This document shows, piece after piece, positions 12,096 through 25,609 of a stretch of 64,000 nt of DNA; within the stretch, counting starts at the first letter, position 1; the number at the start of each line of letters is the position of its first letter. The position numbers and the translations under genes are program-made. The notes beneath the pieces are model-generated. The model was not told where the DNA came from. It did no database searches and was given only the letters and a program-made list of their open reading frames with translations. Source of the stretch: Cryptomeria japonica (taxonomy: Eukaryota; Streptophyta; Pinopsida; Cupressales; Cupressaceae); the NCBI RefSeq assembly GCF_030272615.1, contig NC_081412.1:671426852-671490851 (forward strand), read 5' to 3'.

Positions 12096-13690
12096 ATAAA
12101 AAATAATTTCATAATTATTTCATAGCTCCAACTTACACTTGTAGTAATTTGAATAAATTTCATATCTTTTGTTCAAACTTACATCTTCACTTGAAAGTTG
12201 GCAATGTTTCTTTTTTATTCTTCTAAATCCCTCTCCAAATTTATTTTTCTCCATTTCAATGAACTCACTATTCAATAGTTTCTAGAAACTATTGGTGAAA
12301 AATTTATTATTTTAATTTTTCCTAAACGAAAAGAAATCTAGCCCTAATTTTTTTTTTCAATCTCTGCAAGCGAGACATGATTGCCCTTGTAAATTAATTT
12401 TATCATAATTCAAACAAATCTTTAATGAATATGTGATCATCCCTATAAAATAATTTTGCTTATTTTGTGAATCCCAATTGAACTACAAAACTACTTCCAA
12501 GGAACTAAATGAAACAATGAATGATCTTTCCTTTGAATATTTAAATTAAAGTGTAAATTTATCTAAGAATAATGCAAAAATATTACATAGAATTTTATTA
12601 AGTAAAATATTCTTCACGATGAGCAACTACAACATTTTGATGTGAAAAACCCATGACAACAAAAGTTTACAAAATTTATGACTTTACTTTGACAACTAAT
12701 TTTCATACTTAAAGATGATTGAGGCATTTGCAACTGAGGGCAATTGACTCAAAAAAGATATTAAGATAGAGGAACTCAACAGATAGTGATTTTTGCTTAT
12801 TTGATGAACAAGAAAAATCTTAAACCTTGATCAAGTTAAAAATGGGGCAAATAGATATATAAAATGTCTTCTCTAAATCATTGGAAAAATCCACTTATAC
12901 ATGGAAATGGTATACCAAGATTATTCACCTAGATTGAGACATGTAATTTTTTCTCATTAGAGATGATGAAATCTTTAGTCCAAGTTGAGAAGAAAAGCAA
13001 AGAAAAATAGACAAACTAGGGGTCATGTTTAAGAAAGGCCTCGACATGGTTGGATACAACAAATTAGGAAAAAAAAAATGGCAAGGTTATGGTGGTGGGA
13101 TCACAAAATATCATATTAAAGTAAAGTTTTCTAACTAGTGATATACATTGCAAATTCAAGGATGATAAGAAGCATATTAAGAAGTGTTTCAATAGACATA
13201 TCCCATGGAACACCTTGGACAAAAGCTTCCTGGCCTCTTGAGTGGAGGTATAATTGTTAACACCATTGAATCTTCAGCTCGATCAGCAATCATAAAGTGA
13301 TGAAAGATAGAAGTGATTTAAAGAGTTAAAAAATGTTCACAAATGTAGTAAATTAAAGATATATGAATAAATAAAAACTAACAAAGCCAACTACTGCTTC
13401 CTGATATAATATGACATGAAGAATACACAAACCCAAACCCAACAAAATGAAAATTCTTTCACTTCATATATATATATATATAATATTTTCCTAATATTTT
13501 ATTTGAAAATATTTAAAACTTTAATTATTTTAATAATCAAAAAATAAACATCAACTAGAAATAGTTTTATTTCACAATTACGACATAGTTGTTTATCCTA
13601 CTACTCTGACTGTAGGTTACTCTCGGCCTAGTTGAGGCCAGACAAATAGACTATTTGAGCTTTTGCATGTTGAGGCTTTATTACGAAATT
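12096..13690. other. AT-rich sequence upstream of the resistance gene, no gene recognised
   Basis: No coding signal. A short (TA)n run lies near 13466-13482. The segment ends in the likely promoter region of the gene that starts at 13817. Confidence 0.45.
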
Positions 13691-13697
13691 CTTATAT

Positions 13698-13708
13698 TTT
13701 ATATAAAC
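13698..13708 (+). promoter_or_regulatory. Possible TATA box of the TIR-NBS-LRR gene
   Basis: TTTATATAAAC lies about 110 bases before the ATG at 13817, a fitting distance for a plant promoter with a short leader. This is inferred from sequence and position only; AT-rich surroundings make chance matches common. Confidence 0.4.
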
Positions 13709-13760
13709 ATTAGATTGGAGGAATTACTGTATGATCTTGCATTGTCTTGTGATTACACAG

Positions 13761-13790
13761 AGCGCGCGCACACACACACATATATATATA
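13761..13790 (+). repeat. Compound (GC)n(AC)n(AT)n microsatellite in the 5' leader
   Basis: A run AGCGCGCGCA, then five CA units, then five TA units. Alternating purine-pyrimidine runs of this sort can form Z-DNA. It lies between the possible TATA box and the first ATG. Confidence 0.9.
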
Positions 13791-13816
13791 CAGAAGTCTT
13801 CACTACCCGTTTATAA

Positions 13817-14645
13817 ATGCCTGCTTATGTTTATAATTTAATGTGTGAAGAAATACAAGAAGAATGTCCCCCAACGTCGGATCAGATCGACACCACTCAA
13901 GTCATGAATTCAAGCTGCCGAGAATACTGGCGTTCGACTGTGGAGATGCCAAATTTTGGTACAATTAATTCCTCACAGCCAAACGCACCGATTCGCAGGT
14001 GAGATAAAAAAATTCAAATTATTTGAATGTTTCTCTCTTTCTCCGCTATATGAGTACAACTGTAAAACTCACTCCTTATTTCAATTTAACAGTGAACGGG
14101 GACAGAAATTTTTGGATCAAGATGTATTTCTAAGTCACAGTGGTAGGCAGAAAATTTTTGTTAGGCAGCTACATAGAGACCTCACAAACCAGGGCGTATC
14201 CTGCTTCTTTGATCAAGATCGCGAAAGTTTGCCGGTGGGCGAAAATTTCCTCCATCCTATATTTGAAGCAGCTAAGATATGTCAAGTAGCAGTTTTACTT
14301 CTCTCTATGGATTTTCCCGAATCAAAGTGGCCCATGCTGGAACTCTCTGCTTTTGTGGAAGCGAGAGACAGAACCCGTACAAATCCCAATCTCAAAATTT
14401 TACCCTTGTTCTACCAGATTTCACTGGATGCTCTTAAAAACATTTCCGCAGAGGAGGAAAAGTGGAAACAGTTGGAGAAATCCGAGGAAAAACGAGCAGA
14501 ATGGCATGAATCTTTAAATGCAATACGGCGAATTAACGGGTTGAAGTTTAGTGAAGGTGATGATGAAGTGAAGTTTAGAGATGAAATTGTGAAAGAAATC
14601 TGTCGTATACTTCCAACACCCTCACCAAGGTATCATGTCCATTGA
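13817..14645 (+). CDS. TIR exons; possible TIR-only product (about 244 aa) ending at the TGA
   Basis: Exon 1 (13817-13998) ends CAG/gtgaga. A 94-base AT-rich intron ends in tttaacag, and exon 2 starts at 14093 in the correct phase. The TIR begins at about residue 71 (DVFLSHSGRQKIFVRQLHRD) and includes FFDQDRESLPVGENF. The Glu in KWPMLEL (about residue 144) aligns with the catalytic Glu of plant TIR NADases. The frame stops at TGA 14643-14645. Beyond it the same frame continues as MQGQVRMCQ to a good donor, CAG/gtgaaa, at 14672/14673, in phase with the NBS exon, so the stop is a mutation and not the ancestral end. An earlier ATG-less alternative is an unspliced start at 13956 in the same frame. 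Confidence 0.65.
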
Positions 14646-14699
14646 ATGCAAGGACAAGTACGAATGTGTCAGGTGAAAACACCTCATGCTACATAGAGG

Positions 14700-15000
14700 G
14701 TGTTTTAAGACAATATTTAAGACAATTTTTGAACAAATTGTCTTAATTTGAGACAAAAAAAAAATTGTGTATTGTCTTTAATTTTGTCATTAACTGAGTG
14801 TCTTTAATTATCGTCTTTATAAATTGTCTCTATAAAAACAATATAAAACATAAGTTTTTTATTTTCTTCGTAGAGACAATTTCACTTTTAGAGACAAAAG
14901 TTGGGATTAGAGACAATAGAGACAATAGTTGGAATTAAAATCAGAGACAATATGTCTTTAGATCTCAAATATTGTCTCACTAGATACAATATAAAAAATT
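14700..15000. repeat. Subterminal AGACAAT/ATTGTCT repeats of the CACTA-like element
   Basis: Six AGACAAT and four ATTGTCT copies lie in about 300 bases, several as GAGACAAT. In CACTA elements such arrays bind the element's own protein. The right end has fewer copies (ATTGTCTTAATTTAAGACA near 25881-25899). Confidence 0.7.
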
Positions 15001-15257
15001 ATATTAAAAAATAAACAATGTATTTTAAATAATTTCTTTTGTAGTTTTCAATCAAAATGTATTAAAAAAATAAACAGTTTCTTTTAAATATTTTTTTGTG
15101 TAGGTTTCAACCTTCAATGTAATTATTTTCAATATTTAATTTCTTACAAAACACTCAGCAAAATACCATAACAAACTTATTAACAAGAAATACCATATTA
15201 ATTGTATTTATTTTCAATGTTTTGTATGTTACATAATAATGTGGTGTTTCTCCAAAG

Positions 15258-15385
15258 AATATTGGATGCAGTAAATAGGAAACAGTAGCAAAGTCTTCAC
15301 AGCAGATTCTCTACAACAGAAGGTATGTAGTAAATAGGAAACAGTAGCAGAGTCTTCACAATAGAGTCTCTACAGCAGAAGGTTA
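15258..15385 (+). repeat. Two-copy tandem repeat, about 59 bases per unit
   Basis: The unit GTAAATAGGAAACAGTAGC...AGTCTTCACA...TCTCTACA..AGAAGG occurs twice in a row inside the CACTA-like element, with few differences. Confidence 0.75.
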
Positions 15386-16379
15386 CCACAAGGTTCTTTA
15401 CAGGAGATGGTAGCAAGGTCTTCATAGAAAGGGCATAGTTGCCTTTTGGCCACAAGCCAAATCCTTCACTACTACTAACTCCATGAACGATAGACAAGGG
15501 CATCCTTATTTTTGACAAGTATAGATGAGCACTATAAAATCAAACTTCACATGACTGGATAGAGCCATTTTTAGCAGCTTACAATTGATTTTTAGCAGCA
15601 TGGCTAATTGTGGAATTTTTAGCAACTTACAATCCTAAAGGAGGCTTACAAGATTTCAATGTAGCTGAAGGAAAGAGAAAATAGGATCTATAAGCTTCAC
15701 ATGATGAGAAGATAAAACAACATACAATGAATTTGTAGTAAATTCCATTTTACCATTCAGCACACAGATATAAAAGCATTCACAATGACATCCACAATAA
15801 AATATTATAGCAAACTCTTGATACTAAAGTATGCACAAACAACAAAATTTGTTAACAGGTTTGAGAAAAAAGAACTACAAACTATAATTATGATTGTGTT
15901 CACCTTTATTCGGGAAAGATCATCAAAGAAAAACATGCCAAGAAGGGACCGACTTAATCCAATTTATGCGGCTTTGAAGTGTTCAGTCACTGAGAACTAC
16001 AAATAACCATATTAAATTTGCATTTATGTCACACGTCTTACATAAATATTGCTATTGTGCATGTATGAAATGTAACTTGATATTCTAACCCCATACTAAC
16101 CTGATTAGTCAAGATCTTATTCTCTCTTATATCAGTATAGATAGTTGGAACCACCTAAAAAAAGTAAAAAGGATATGACGTCAAAACCAAAGTCACTTAC
16201 AAAAATAGACATAAAACTTCATTGCCTTTCAAAAAAAAATATTCCTCACGAATCATAAAAGAGAACAGCAACACCTTGATAAATATGGTATTCCCACCTT
16301 AATAAAATAATGGTACATGTCAGTGGCAGGTTGTTGTCCTTGTTCTACTCTAAAAGAGAACCAAATGAGATAAAACCAA

Positions 16380-16465
16380 CTCATAGTGATCTCAGAATTC
16401 AATTCCAAGATCGAAGAGTAGCAATGTTAAGATACAGTCATAGTGATCTCAGAATTCAATTCCCA
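16380..16465 (+). repeat. Short direct repeat (CATAGTGATCTCAGAATTCA...)
   Basis: The 26-base word beginning TCATAGTGATCTCAGAATTC occurs at about 16381 and again at about 16438. Confidence 0.7.
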
Positions 16466-16599
16466 GCCAATACACTAGTGCACAGTCCAATAAGTATAAG
16501 AACAACAATCAATAATGGTAGGGCAGAGTATAGGGGTCTAAGTTCAAGAGCAATCTCCTAGTTATTATAACCTGTGATAGTTGCCATATACACAATGTC

Positions 16600-19500
16600 T
16601 TATCAAGGTAAAATCATTGTTATGGACAATAAGATAGTACTATTACCCTTCTAGTACAAAGGCAACAGTCAAGACACATAGATTGACAAAAAGACTAGAA
16701 TAGCTGTGATGTACCCATCCAATTCATAAAGACCAAACAAAAAAACATTACATTGTGAGAAAGCTCCTTGTATTATCTATATAAATGAAATGGATGACAA
16801 ATGAAAAAGATTAACAAAGGCAACAATGAAATTAATTTATAATTCATTTATAATAACAAAGGAGAAAAAAAATTAATAAAGACTAATTTCTCAAGTTTTA
16901 AAGTAATTAAGATTTATCGACAACAATGCATGAGGAATCCTTTCTCGCTTTATAAGGAGGGATATGGAATCAAATTAAGAAAGGAAGGATAAGAATTATT
17001 ATAACTAGAAGACGAATCGTATTATATTACAGGTGAGCATCTATGAGTTAAATACATAGCTATAGAATGTTAGATCAAAATTCTATTAGGGAATTACACT
17101 CAGTGATTTGGGACAAAATAAGAAAAAAATAAGACTCAATAATCCAAATAAATATAAGGAGTTCAAGTCACTATCCAAGAATTCCAAGTTATCTTAGAAA
17201 GGGACACTATAGTAGCACTCTTATAGCAGCATCATATACAAGCTATGATAGTGTCAAGCTAAACAACATCATTCATACCCAAAAGGCATTAATTGGGATT
17301 ATTTGTAAAAGAGAGTAATTTATAGCATGACAGTAATCTTCAAAAGTGTAGTCATCAGGTAGATGCAGTGATGGTCTTATAAGACAAGAGCAAAAGAATC
17401 CATATAAAGGATCATCCAAGTCATAAGATTGTACAAGCTATCAAATCAAATCATAATTAGCACTCTCACGTCTATTTTAACAGAGCCTTCAAATAGTAAC
17501 TATGTGCATTCCCAAAATTGCAAGTCAAAAGGTTATAATGAAGAGCCAATCAGCAAAGCATCTGGAACAGTGGTGTTCCTAGAAACCATTTGCAGTCATA
17601 TGCACATAGTACAAATAACATGGACTATCTTTTCTAGACAAAGATCACAAAGGGTAAAACCTATAGTCACTGGCTCAAACAAGAACATCACAGAGAAGAC
17701 ACAATATCAAAGGTAGTTTCAGTCAAAAGACATGAGGATGAGATCACACTTCACAAAGTTGTAGTCAAAACTAATGAAGCAATCACTAAAGCGATAACAA
17801 AGGATTCAAGGAGTAACCATATAGATACCACACCTATAGTAGCCTAAAGAGCATAAAAGTGACAATTGTCAGTCACAAGTATAATATAAAGGTTTGACAG
17901 TCCAAATTAGGAAGGACACAGAGAGACCTTTTGTCTCTGAAAAATAAGTTTGTGTATCCGTTGTAGAAGTCTTAAACAACATTGCTTTGGCAGGCAATAT
18001 TAAATGGCATTATGATTGAGGACAAAAGCCAGAAAGGAAGTCATAAACCCTTGAATGGTCACAGATCAAGAGTTTTGACAACTAATACAAATAAAATGAG
18101 GGACAATGAAACTTTGATGTAAGGGCATTGAACAAGATAAAGAGCACAGTCTCATCAAGACAATGAGACCTAGTTGGGAACAACAACAGCTCAAAGGGCA
18201 TTATTTTCTATATAGACCAAAGGAATATGGGACTGTTAGAGAAACAAACTTGTGAAGGCACATCCTCTACACAAAGCATCCATTGACAAAGGACAAAGTT
18301 TCAAATCAAATGTAGTAACCTAGACCAAAAGAAGCCATAGTAAATATGGAAGACATTCATAGATCAACATTTCTAGGCAACGATGATCATAGTAGGTTGT
18401 GACAGTCATAGGAGATCTAAATCAAGCCTTAAAAGGACAATGTTAGATATAGTTATGATAGGAATATACTGAGGTTAATGGTAATGATAAAGCTTTTGGT
18501 AAAAGGTCACTTCATTCCCTAAGCATGAGGACAGAGAGCTAAGATGAATGAGCAATAAGACATGGTTGCATCTCAACAAAAGCATAGAAAGCCTCTTCAC
18601 CTGATGATAGAGCAGAGAACAATAGTATAGATTACTATGAAAGTGAAATGACTTCCAAGATCAAAACCTTCAAAACAAAAGAACAACCCTGTTGATACAT
18701 GATAGAGTACAATGTTACCTTTTGCAAAAAGTATTCATTTATAGTTCAAGAGAAGCTTCAAAAAGAATTCAATGCATACCATACAGTCTCTATAGCTAAA
18801 CACAGTCGTATTGTTGAAGACCTATGATAGGGTGTGGTAACTAATGAAAGAATTTTTTTTTAAAACACCAAGTCAATAAAAAACTCACTGTGTAAGCAAC
18901 ATTCTTTTGATTGTTATGAATGTACAAAAAAACTTCTAGCCTTAGGACAACGATATTGTAGAACAAGGCTTCAAATCAGTCATCAAAGATGATAAAAAAC
19001 TAATAAATAGTCTTTCAATGACAATCATCATGTCTTCATATCAGTCATTTGATCTGAAAGTGAAACCTTAGTAGAGGGAGAGATGACACACAAACAACAA
19101 AGACTAACCTCCTTTCACATTACAATGAGAAAAATTTGAGTATGAAACAGTTTGTAAAGAGTTTGCCAAGTACAGAGTATGTATAAGGTCACAGTTCACA
19201 ATCTTATAATGGTGATAGCTCGAGGGTAGTGATTAGTTGAAACAATGACTTATGCAATATTGACATTCATATCTTGCAAATACAATGACTAGCATAAAAG
19301 ATGATTGGTCTTAGTCAAAATAGCAGAGGACCAATCAATGAAAGATATGTCATAGCTATGATCTCAGTGCAATGATACCAAACAATATAAGAAGAAGATA
19401 GTACTATCAATAATAGTGAGAAGTCACAAATAGGGAAGATTTGGAGTAGTAGAGTCATGAAGAGCTAAAGTAAGCAAAATTCCTCATCACAGTAAAAAAT

Positions 19501-21390
19501 AAAGCTAAAGAACAACGTATAAGAGACCTAGACTAAGTGGACATCACTATGACAAGGTATGTCAAGGCATTAGTGCAATACATGGTCACATAGAGAAAAC
19601 TTCATAAAGCAACCAGCCACTATTGTGATAGTCCCAAAGAGGTTATCGCAGAAGTACAAAGGACACATGCCACATAAACCAAGGATATGTGGAAAGCATA
19701 CATAGCATAAGCAACAAAGAGATAGTCATCATTGATCATACACTATGTTGACAATAGCACGATTAAAACTAATGCATTAATCCAAAAGGTATTTCTAGAT
19801 ATAAGGCATCAACAAAGGGTTCTCGATTATTACTTTGATGAAAACATGTGTTAATTCCTTAAAGAAATCCTATGCCTAATGAAGGCTACACTCTGAGTTC
19901 ATCATTCAACACTATAAGGGTCAATCATTGAAATAAAAAGTGAAGGTCTAGTTCATAGTAGTTTGAGCCTAAAACGGGGAGTTTTAGAGGTAATTAAGTC
20001 AAAATGCACAAAATAGACTTCAAAATTAGAACATAACATTTGGAATAGTTCATTAATGAATTAGTAATCATTAAACTTTTCAAATTATTAAAAAATTGTT
20101 CATATTTAAGTTGCTAGCTTTCCAAAGCCATATCTAATAGATCTATACGTTGTAAAATGATACATACATCTTCAGTTGCAATTGTAAAGTGTCCAAACCT
20201 GATGCCAATACTTGTTGACTCAATAATCTATCAAGATAGGACAACAGTGTAATGAGTAGGAATACAAAATGGTACTTATGTGCAATATGCTTTGCCTAAA
20301 ATTATATTTTAAATATTAATGTACTATATGGTGTCAATTTTCTTACCCATAGTCAATGCACTAGCAAAAATTACACTAGAAAGGACCTTCCTAGAAATGT
20401 CACTAGCTTCCAAAACATATCTTGGCCCCAAAATTTGGCTAAAATAGAAATGCCTATAAGATACAATGCTGAAAAGATGCATATGAATTAGTATCTCAGT
20501 AAAATTTGTCAAAGAAAAAAAAAGAGCTCATATCTTTGAAATGATTAATCTTTACACATACCATAACCAATTGGAAACCTGTCAAGAAAATAGAATTCTA
20601 TCACAGAAAGTGAGGAAGAAAACATCATCACAAAATTTCTGGTATTGTCGGGGTTTGCCAATGGCAGGTCAAGGATTCAATTTCCAACTGATCTAGACAA
20701 GTTGCCTATGGTAGGTCAAGGATTCAATTTCTAGCTGATCTATGGAAATTTAACTTATTATCAAATCCGAGTTATGTGCCCCAAGTGCAGAAACATGGCT
20801 TAAGGGAGAATTGGATACAAATCCATTCCAAGTGTATAGAAAGGTAGCTCAATGCTACAGAAGCTCAGTAGCCTACTGGGAGTGATTGGTAAAAGAATTG
20901 GACACATTCTACAACAACAACGTGTACAATTCAAGAAACACTTTCAATGAAGGAAGATTAGGTTTCCAAATAGAGTTAGACATGGGGTTTCTATAAAATG
21001 TTCCAGATGGTACAATAAACTTCAATGTAGGCTTTGGCAAAAGGGATAACTAAGGAAAAGTAGTGTTTTTGCTTCTATGCAAGCAACAAAACCACCAAGT
21101 TTAGATAGGAAATAGTTATGTAATCACCCCTTGATGACACCAACAGATTTGTTATGCAACAAAAAATGGCTTGTGACATTTCAGCTTCCTTAACTTTTCC
21201 ACACCCTTCAGCTTTCAAGCTTCTATTATTGTTTGTGAAGCATAAATAGACTACTGTATTCTTGAAATAAGCAATTGAAAGGCATGTCATTGTGATTAGA
21301 AGTGAATTTAAGTTAGTTCATGGTTCTAATAGACTCTGTTTTAGGAAAATATCAAGCCTGGGAGGTGTTTAGGGAGCTTTTAGGAGACCT
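16600..21390. other. Interior of the CACTA-like element: non-coding, low in recognisable signals
   Basis: Long stretches rich in A and short AGTCACA/CATAGT words with no open frame above about 95 codons and no transposase motif. A short direct repeat (GGTCAAGGATTCAATTTC) occurs near 20680 and 20717. Nothing else could be assigned. Confidence 0.45.
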
Positions 21391-21392
21391 TA

Positions 21393-21836
21393 TCATTTGT
21401 TGTATATAAGATCCCTCCACAGAGACCAATAGTCTCACAGAGATATTGTAGTCAGGAAGGTAATCAAAAGTGAGCATGGATCAGTCATGACTATGTGTAT
21501 TGCAGTGTTTAAATAGCTTGTATTGATAAATAGAGCCATTTACTGTCAAAGAAGATTATTGTTGGATACAACAAACCCAGACAATAATAAAGGCCCCAGA
21601 TGCCACTAAGGTCACCAAATTACTACTAAGGATACTCATTGAAGCATTTTTGTGACAATACTTTCAGAATAGTACAGGATACCAAAAGACAATGCTATAC
21701 TGATAGCAAAAGCAAATCATAGCATGATTCAATACTCTAAAGACAAATATTGATAGGCACGGTATGATCAGTTACAACAAGTTGATAAAGATATTCATGG
21801 TAGCACTCAAGGCTTGAAGACTTATAAATGGAGTCT
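21393..21836 (+). repeat. Direct repeat copy A (444 bases) inside the CACTA-like element
   Basis: Matches 23981-24427 from TGTATATAAGATCCCTCCAC to GACTTATAAATGGAGTC with roughly 90% identity by eye. The offset is about 2.59 kb. It has no LTR-type ends. Confidence 0.85.
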
Positions 21837-23144
21837 ATTTTTGCTCCTATAACATGACGTATGTTTTGGCACTATGGTGATGTTAATGATTTTTTTTTTG
21901 GAGTCTATTATGCTAGGAATCAAGATTTGAACTTCATTTAACCTTGGTCAAAACAACTTTTGACCTACATGTAAGAGTTTGAAAGTACTAGTCATAAAAA
22001 GATGTAATATGCCTAAAGCAATTAATGCTCTAAATGATCTAATGTTCTAAGATGTGATGGATTGATTTGATTAATTAGTGATCTAAGACTTGTCTTTAAA
22101 TATGACAAATTATAGTCCCTATGGTCCAATTTTAAAAAGGAGTTGGCATAAGATAAGTATGACATAAGCTTGGATAAGGTAGACATGATCAAATGTGTCA
22201 CATTTTAAGGAATTAAAATTACACCCATAAAGGTTTAACAAATTTCTAATCTTTGAAACCTTTTTTGGTTTTTGATATCCTTTGGCTTTTCATTGCCAGC
22301 CAAACCACGAAGATTATTTTCCCCTACAAAATATTTAGATGGAAGGTGCTAAAACCTTGATAAAAATCAATAACTTCAAAAAATCAGGAATTGAACATTC
22401 CAACATGGAAATAATCAACATTGATCCCTTTTCCGAGCAACCAAGTTCAAGATAGAGACCAAAGCAATCATTGGACATATTTTCAACTACATTGTCTTCC
22501 ATATCTATGAAAGAGGGGGTGCCAAGAAACAATTTAACCATCACATTTGTGTTTGTATGAAAAAATGAAATGAGTAATATAAAAATGTAGAACTTGAAAC
22601 TAGAGGCTAACAAAGATAAATAGGACTTGGTTTATGAACTCCATATGATTTTGCTAGAAAACCATCTCAAGTCGTCCCATGATCTTTAAGAGATAACCCC
22701 TTAAACTATTGAAATTTGAAGAACCAAACATGAGGAATTATAAAATTGCAGTAATTACAATTCAAAAGTATTGAATATTTGCTAAATTTTAATTAATATT
22801 ATTTCTATGAAAAATGAATCCCTAATACTAGACAACGAGTGGCAATTAGCTACGAATCTTCTTAAATTGTAAAAACCTTTGCCAACTGTAAATAATATTC
22901 AAAACAAACCATCTATAATGCACTATTTCAAATCTAACCTAAATCTATCCCCAAAAACAATTGCTTGCACCCTAAAAGGTAAAGTTTTTAAATCTGAAAA
23001 ATCATAAAGTAGGTAACGATACCTATGACCAAATAAGTTACAAGTGTAAACAAGTGAGAGTTTATCTGTCACACGAATGTTACATAGATTTTACAATAAT
23101 AATAATGTTTGGTATTACTTATAAAAACTTAAACTGCAACCTTA

Positions 23145-23350
23145 AGATTAATAGCAATGAAAACATTTCTTGTATATTTACTATATATCTAAGAGTGTTA
23201 GATTACGTAACATGTCCCTGATGTTTAAGGAGAGACTGAGGCAATCAAGATTAATGGCAATGAAAAAATTTCTTGCATATTTTCCATATAACTAAGAGAG
23301 TCAGATTACGTAACACATCCCTAATGTTTAAGGAGAGAATGTGGCAATTA
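23145..23350 (+). repeat. Two-copy tandem repeat, about 105 bases per unit
   Basis: The unit AAGATTAATRGCAATGAAAA...TCAGATTACGTAACA...TTTAAGGAGAGA occurs twice side by side. Confidence 0.8.
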
Positions 23351-23980
23351 CCATATCATTTGATAAAGAATATTAGAAAGATAAATGAATATTTTTGAAT
23401 TCTGACAGGGTAAATTTGATGACCATAAATACAATCAAATATTTAAAAAGAATGATCATATAAAAAAAAGAGACTGATCTTCGACTGTCAAATGTTAGCA
23501 TGCAGCACACAGTAAAAGGACAACCTAAAGCCAAAGTTGCAACTCTATCAGAACACTTATGATCAAGGTTTAAGATAGGTCCATCTACAAAGATAGTACC
23601 AAATATGAGGTCACATGATTAAGAGCATAGTCATGGTGACTGTTAAAGAGCATACAAAAGACAACGGTCACTTACAGGGAGTTTAAAATCCATACAAATA
23701 AGTGACCTTCACAGGAAAAATAGTAGCATGGGTACCACAGAAGCTCAGAGCCTCAAACCATCCTTCCAAGTAGCCATCAAACATTCAACTCACTGTCATG
23801 CTAACTAGGGATATGGAAGTATAAGTCATTAGGCCAAATGGAGGATCACAACCTCAAACCATGGCATGAGCAATACACGAAGACAAGGTTCTTTGATTGA
23901 TGAACAATGAATCAATAAAATAACAGTCCAAGCACCCAAGTTAAATACAATAGAACAATTTAATATTGGATATGGGCTCA

Positions 23981-24427
23981 TCATTTTTTGTATATAAGAT
24001 CCCTCCACAAAGACTATAAGTCTCATAGAGATATTGTAGTTAGGAAGGTAATCAAAAGTGAGCATGCATCAGTCATGACTGGGTGTATTGTAGTGTTTAA
24101 AGAGTTTGTATTAACAAATGGAGCCATTTACTATCATGAAGATCACTGTTGGATACAACAGACCCAGACAAAAATAAAGGCCCCAGATGCCATTAAGGTC
24201 ATCAAATTACTACTCAGGATACTCATTGAAGCATTTTTGTGACAATACTTTCAGAATAGAACAATACAAGATACCAAAGGACAATGATGTCCTAATAGCA
24301 AAAGCAAATCATAGCATGATTCAATACTCTAAAGACATATATTTAAAGGCAAGGTATGATCGGATACAACAAGTTGATAAAGACATTCATGGTAGCACTC
24401 AAGGCTTGAAGACTTATAAATGGAGTC
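23981..24427 (+). repeat. Direct repeat copy B inside the CACTA-like element
   Basis: Partner of 21393-21836; the interval between the copies (21837-23980) has no recognised gene. Confidence 0.85.
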
Positions 24428-25609
24428 CATGATCTTGGATGAACTTCATAAATCAATAAAACTAGAAAAGATTACATGAGAGAACAATCCTTTAGGGTTT
24501 GAGTCTAACCTTATAATGAATACATCAACAAAGATTGAGATAAAAGGTAGTGATCTAGGATCATTTATAGCAGTCATTTGTATATTTTATATCCTTATGA
24601 GACAATGACTATTATTGTGCACATAAAGAAGTTAATTTGTTGCAGACCAAGAATAGTGATAAGGGTGGCTAGCTAATACAATGACAGAGATCAAAAGAGA
24701 AGTTGTGATAGCAAATTCACAGTAACTATAAGGCTAGACATCAAAATAGAACTAATTCACAGTCATTTCAAAAAAATGATCAGGCATGACATTGGTAATC
24801 TGTATATGTGTTAGAAGCTACAACATATAAGACAAAAACACGTATCCATGAAAACCGCGTACTAAATATTAAAATATGCAAAATAAGCCCAATTTTAAAC
24901 ATGTGGTTTTTACGGTGATGAGAAGAAACTTCCAAAAGAAATACACAGAAGTAGAATTTACCACAAAATTTTATAAACGATTTATTTCAAGCTTGATGGA
25001 GTCCAAGAGTGTAGGTGAGCCACGCGTTTTTTTCCTTACTATTCTGTGTATGAATAATGGCGACAAACAGAGTAAAATTGGGAAAGATTTTGGAGCAATC
25101 ATAAAAGAAGGCATCTCATTCAAAGGTGCAAGTTATTTAGTATTGCAATCCAAATCACTGATATTATTGTGCAGCAGTAAAGGAAAAGGCCCAAAGGCAC
25201 AAAGATGGAGCTACTGAAGTCAAATCTTGGTTACTACTGAACCTATGGAGAAAAAGAACATGTCCCTTAACTATGAATGGATAACACATGTATTTGGAGG
25301 GACCATAGAAGAGGACGGAGTCCCCCATTTAGCCGTTGCAGTTCGATAAACCGCAAACCCGGTTCCAAGTGAATATTCAACAACAGATACAAGCACGACC
25401 CAACATCCCTTTAACCAGTGCCAGATCCAGAACCACAATGTTAAAATTGAATTTCATTAGAAATGGATGTGTGGGAAAAGAAATTGGGGAATGTGGCCAC
25501 GGTCTGAGGCATCCATGATTTCCCATCATTCCCATGTCACACAAACAATAAGAAATAAATATGAAAAAAGACAGCAATATAAAGATATTTTTTTCCTGCA
25601 CAACCATAG

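Noticed and set aside
10179-12125. Several open frames of 70-195 codons rich in Leu, Ser, Pro or, on the other strand, Arg and Glu
   Set aside because: They are produced by the pyrimidine tract, which rarely makes stop codons; no complexity or family features.
13956-14092. Unspliced start of the TIR protein at 13956
   Set aside because: It is in the same frame and not excluded, but the ATG at 13817 with a 94-base intron has good splice sites and a better-placed promoter.
14630-14645. Donor AAG/gtatca at 14629 as the natural end of the TIR exon, avoiding the TGA
   Set aside because: Joining it to the NBS acceptor at 26073 gives a stop two codons later; the donor at 14672 gives the correct phase.
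15785-17716. Short plus-strand frames (73-95 codons) in the CACTA-like element as transposase exons
   Set aside because: No transposase motifs, no splice logic and composition like the surrounding non-coding DNA.
23145-23350. CRISPR-like array
   Set aside because: Only two diverged units without spacers, in a eukaryotic genome; a simple tandem duplication.
21393-24427. Direct repeats as LTRs of a retrotransposon inside the CACTA-like element
   Set aside because: No TG/CA ends, primer-binding site, polypurine tract, target duplication or coding region.
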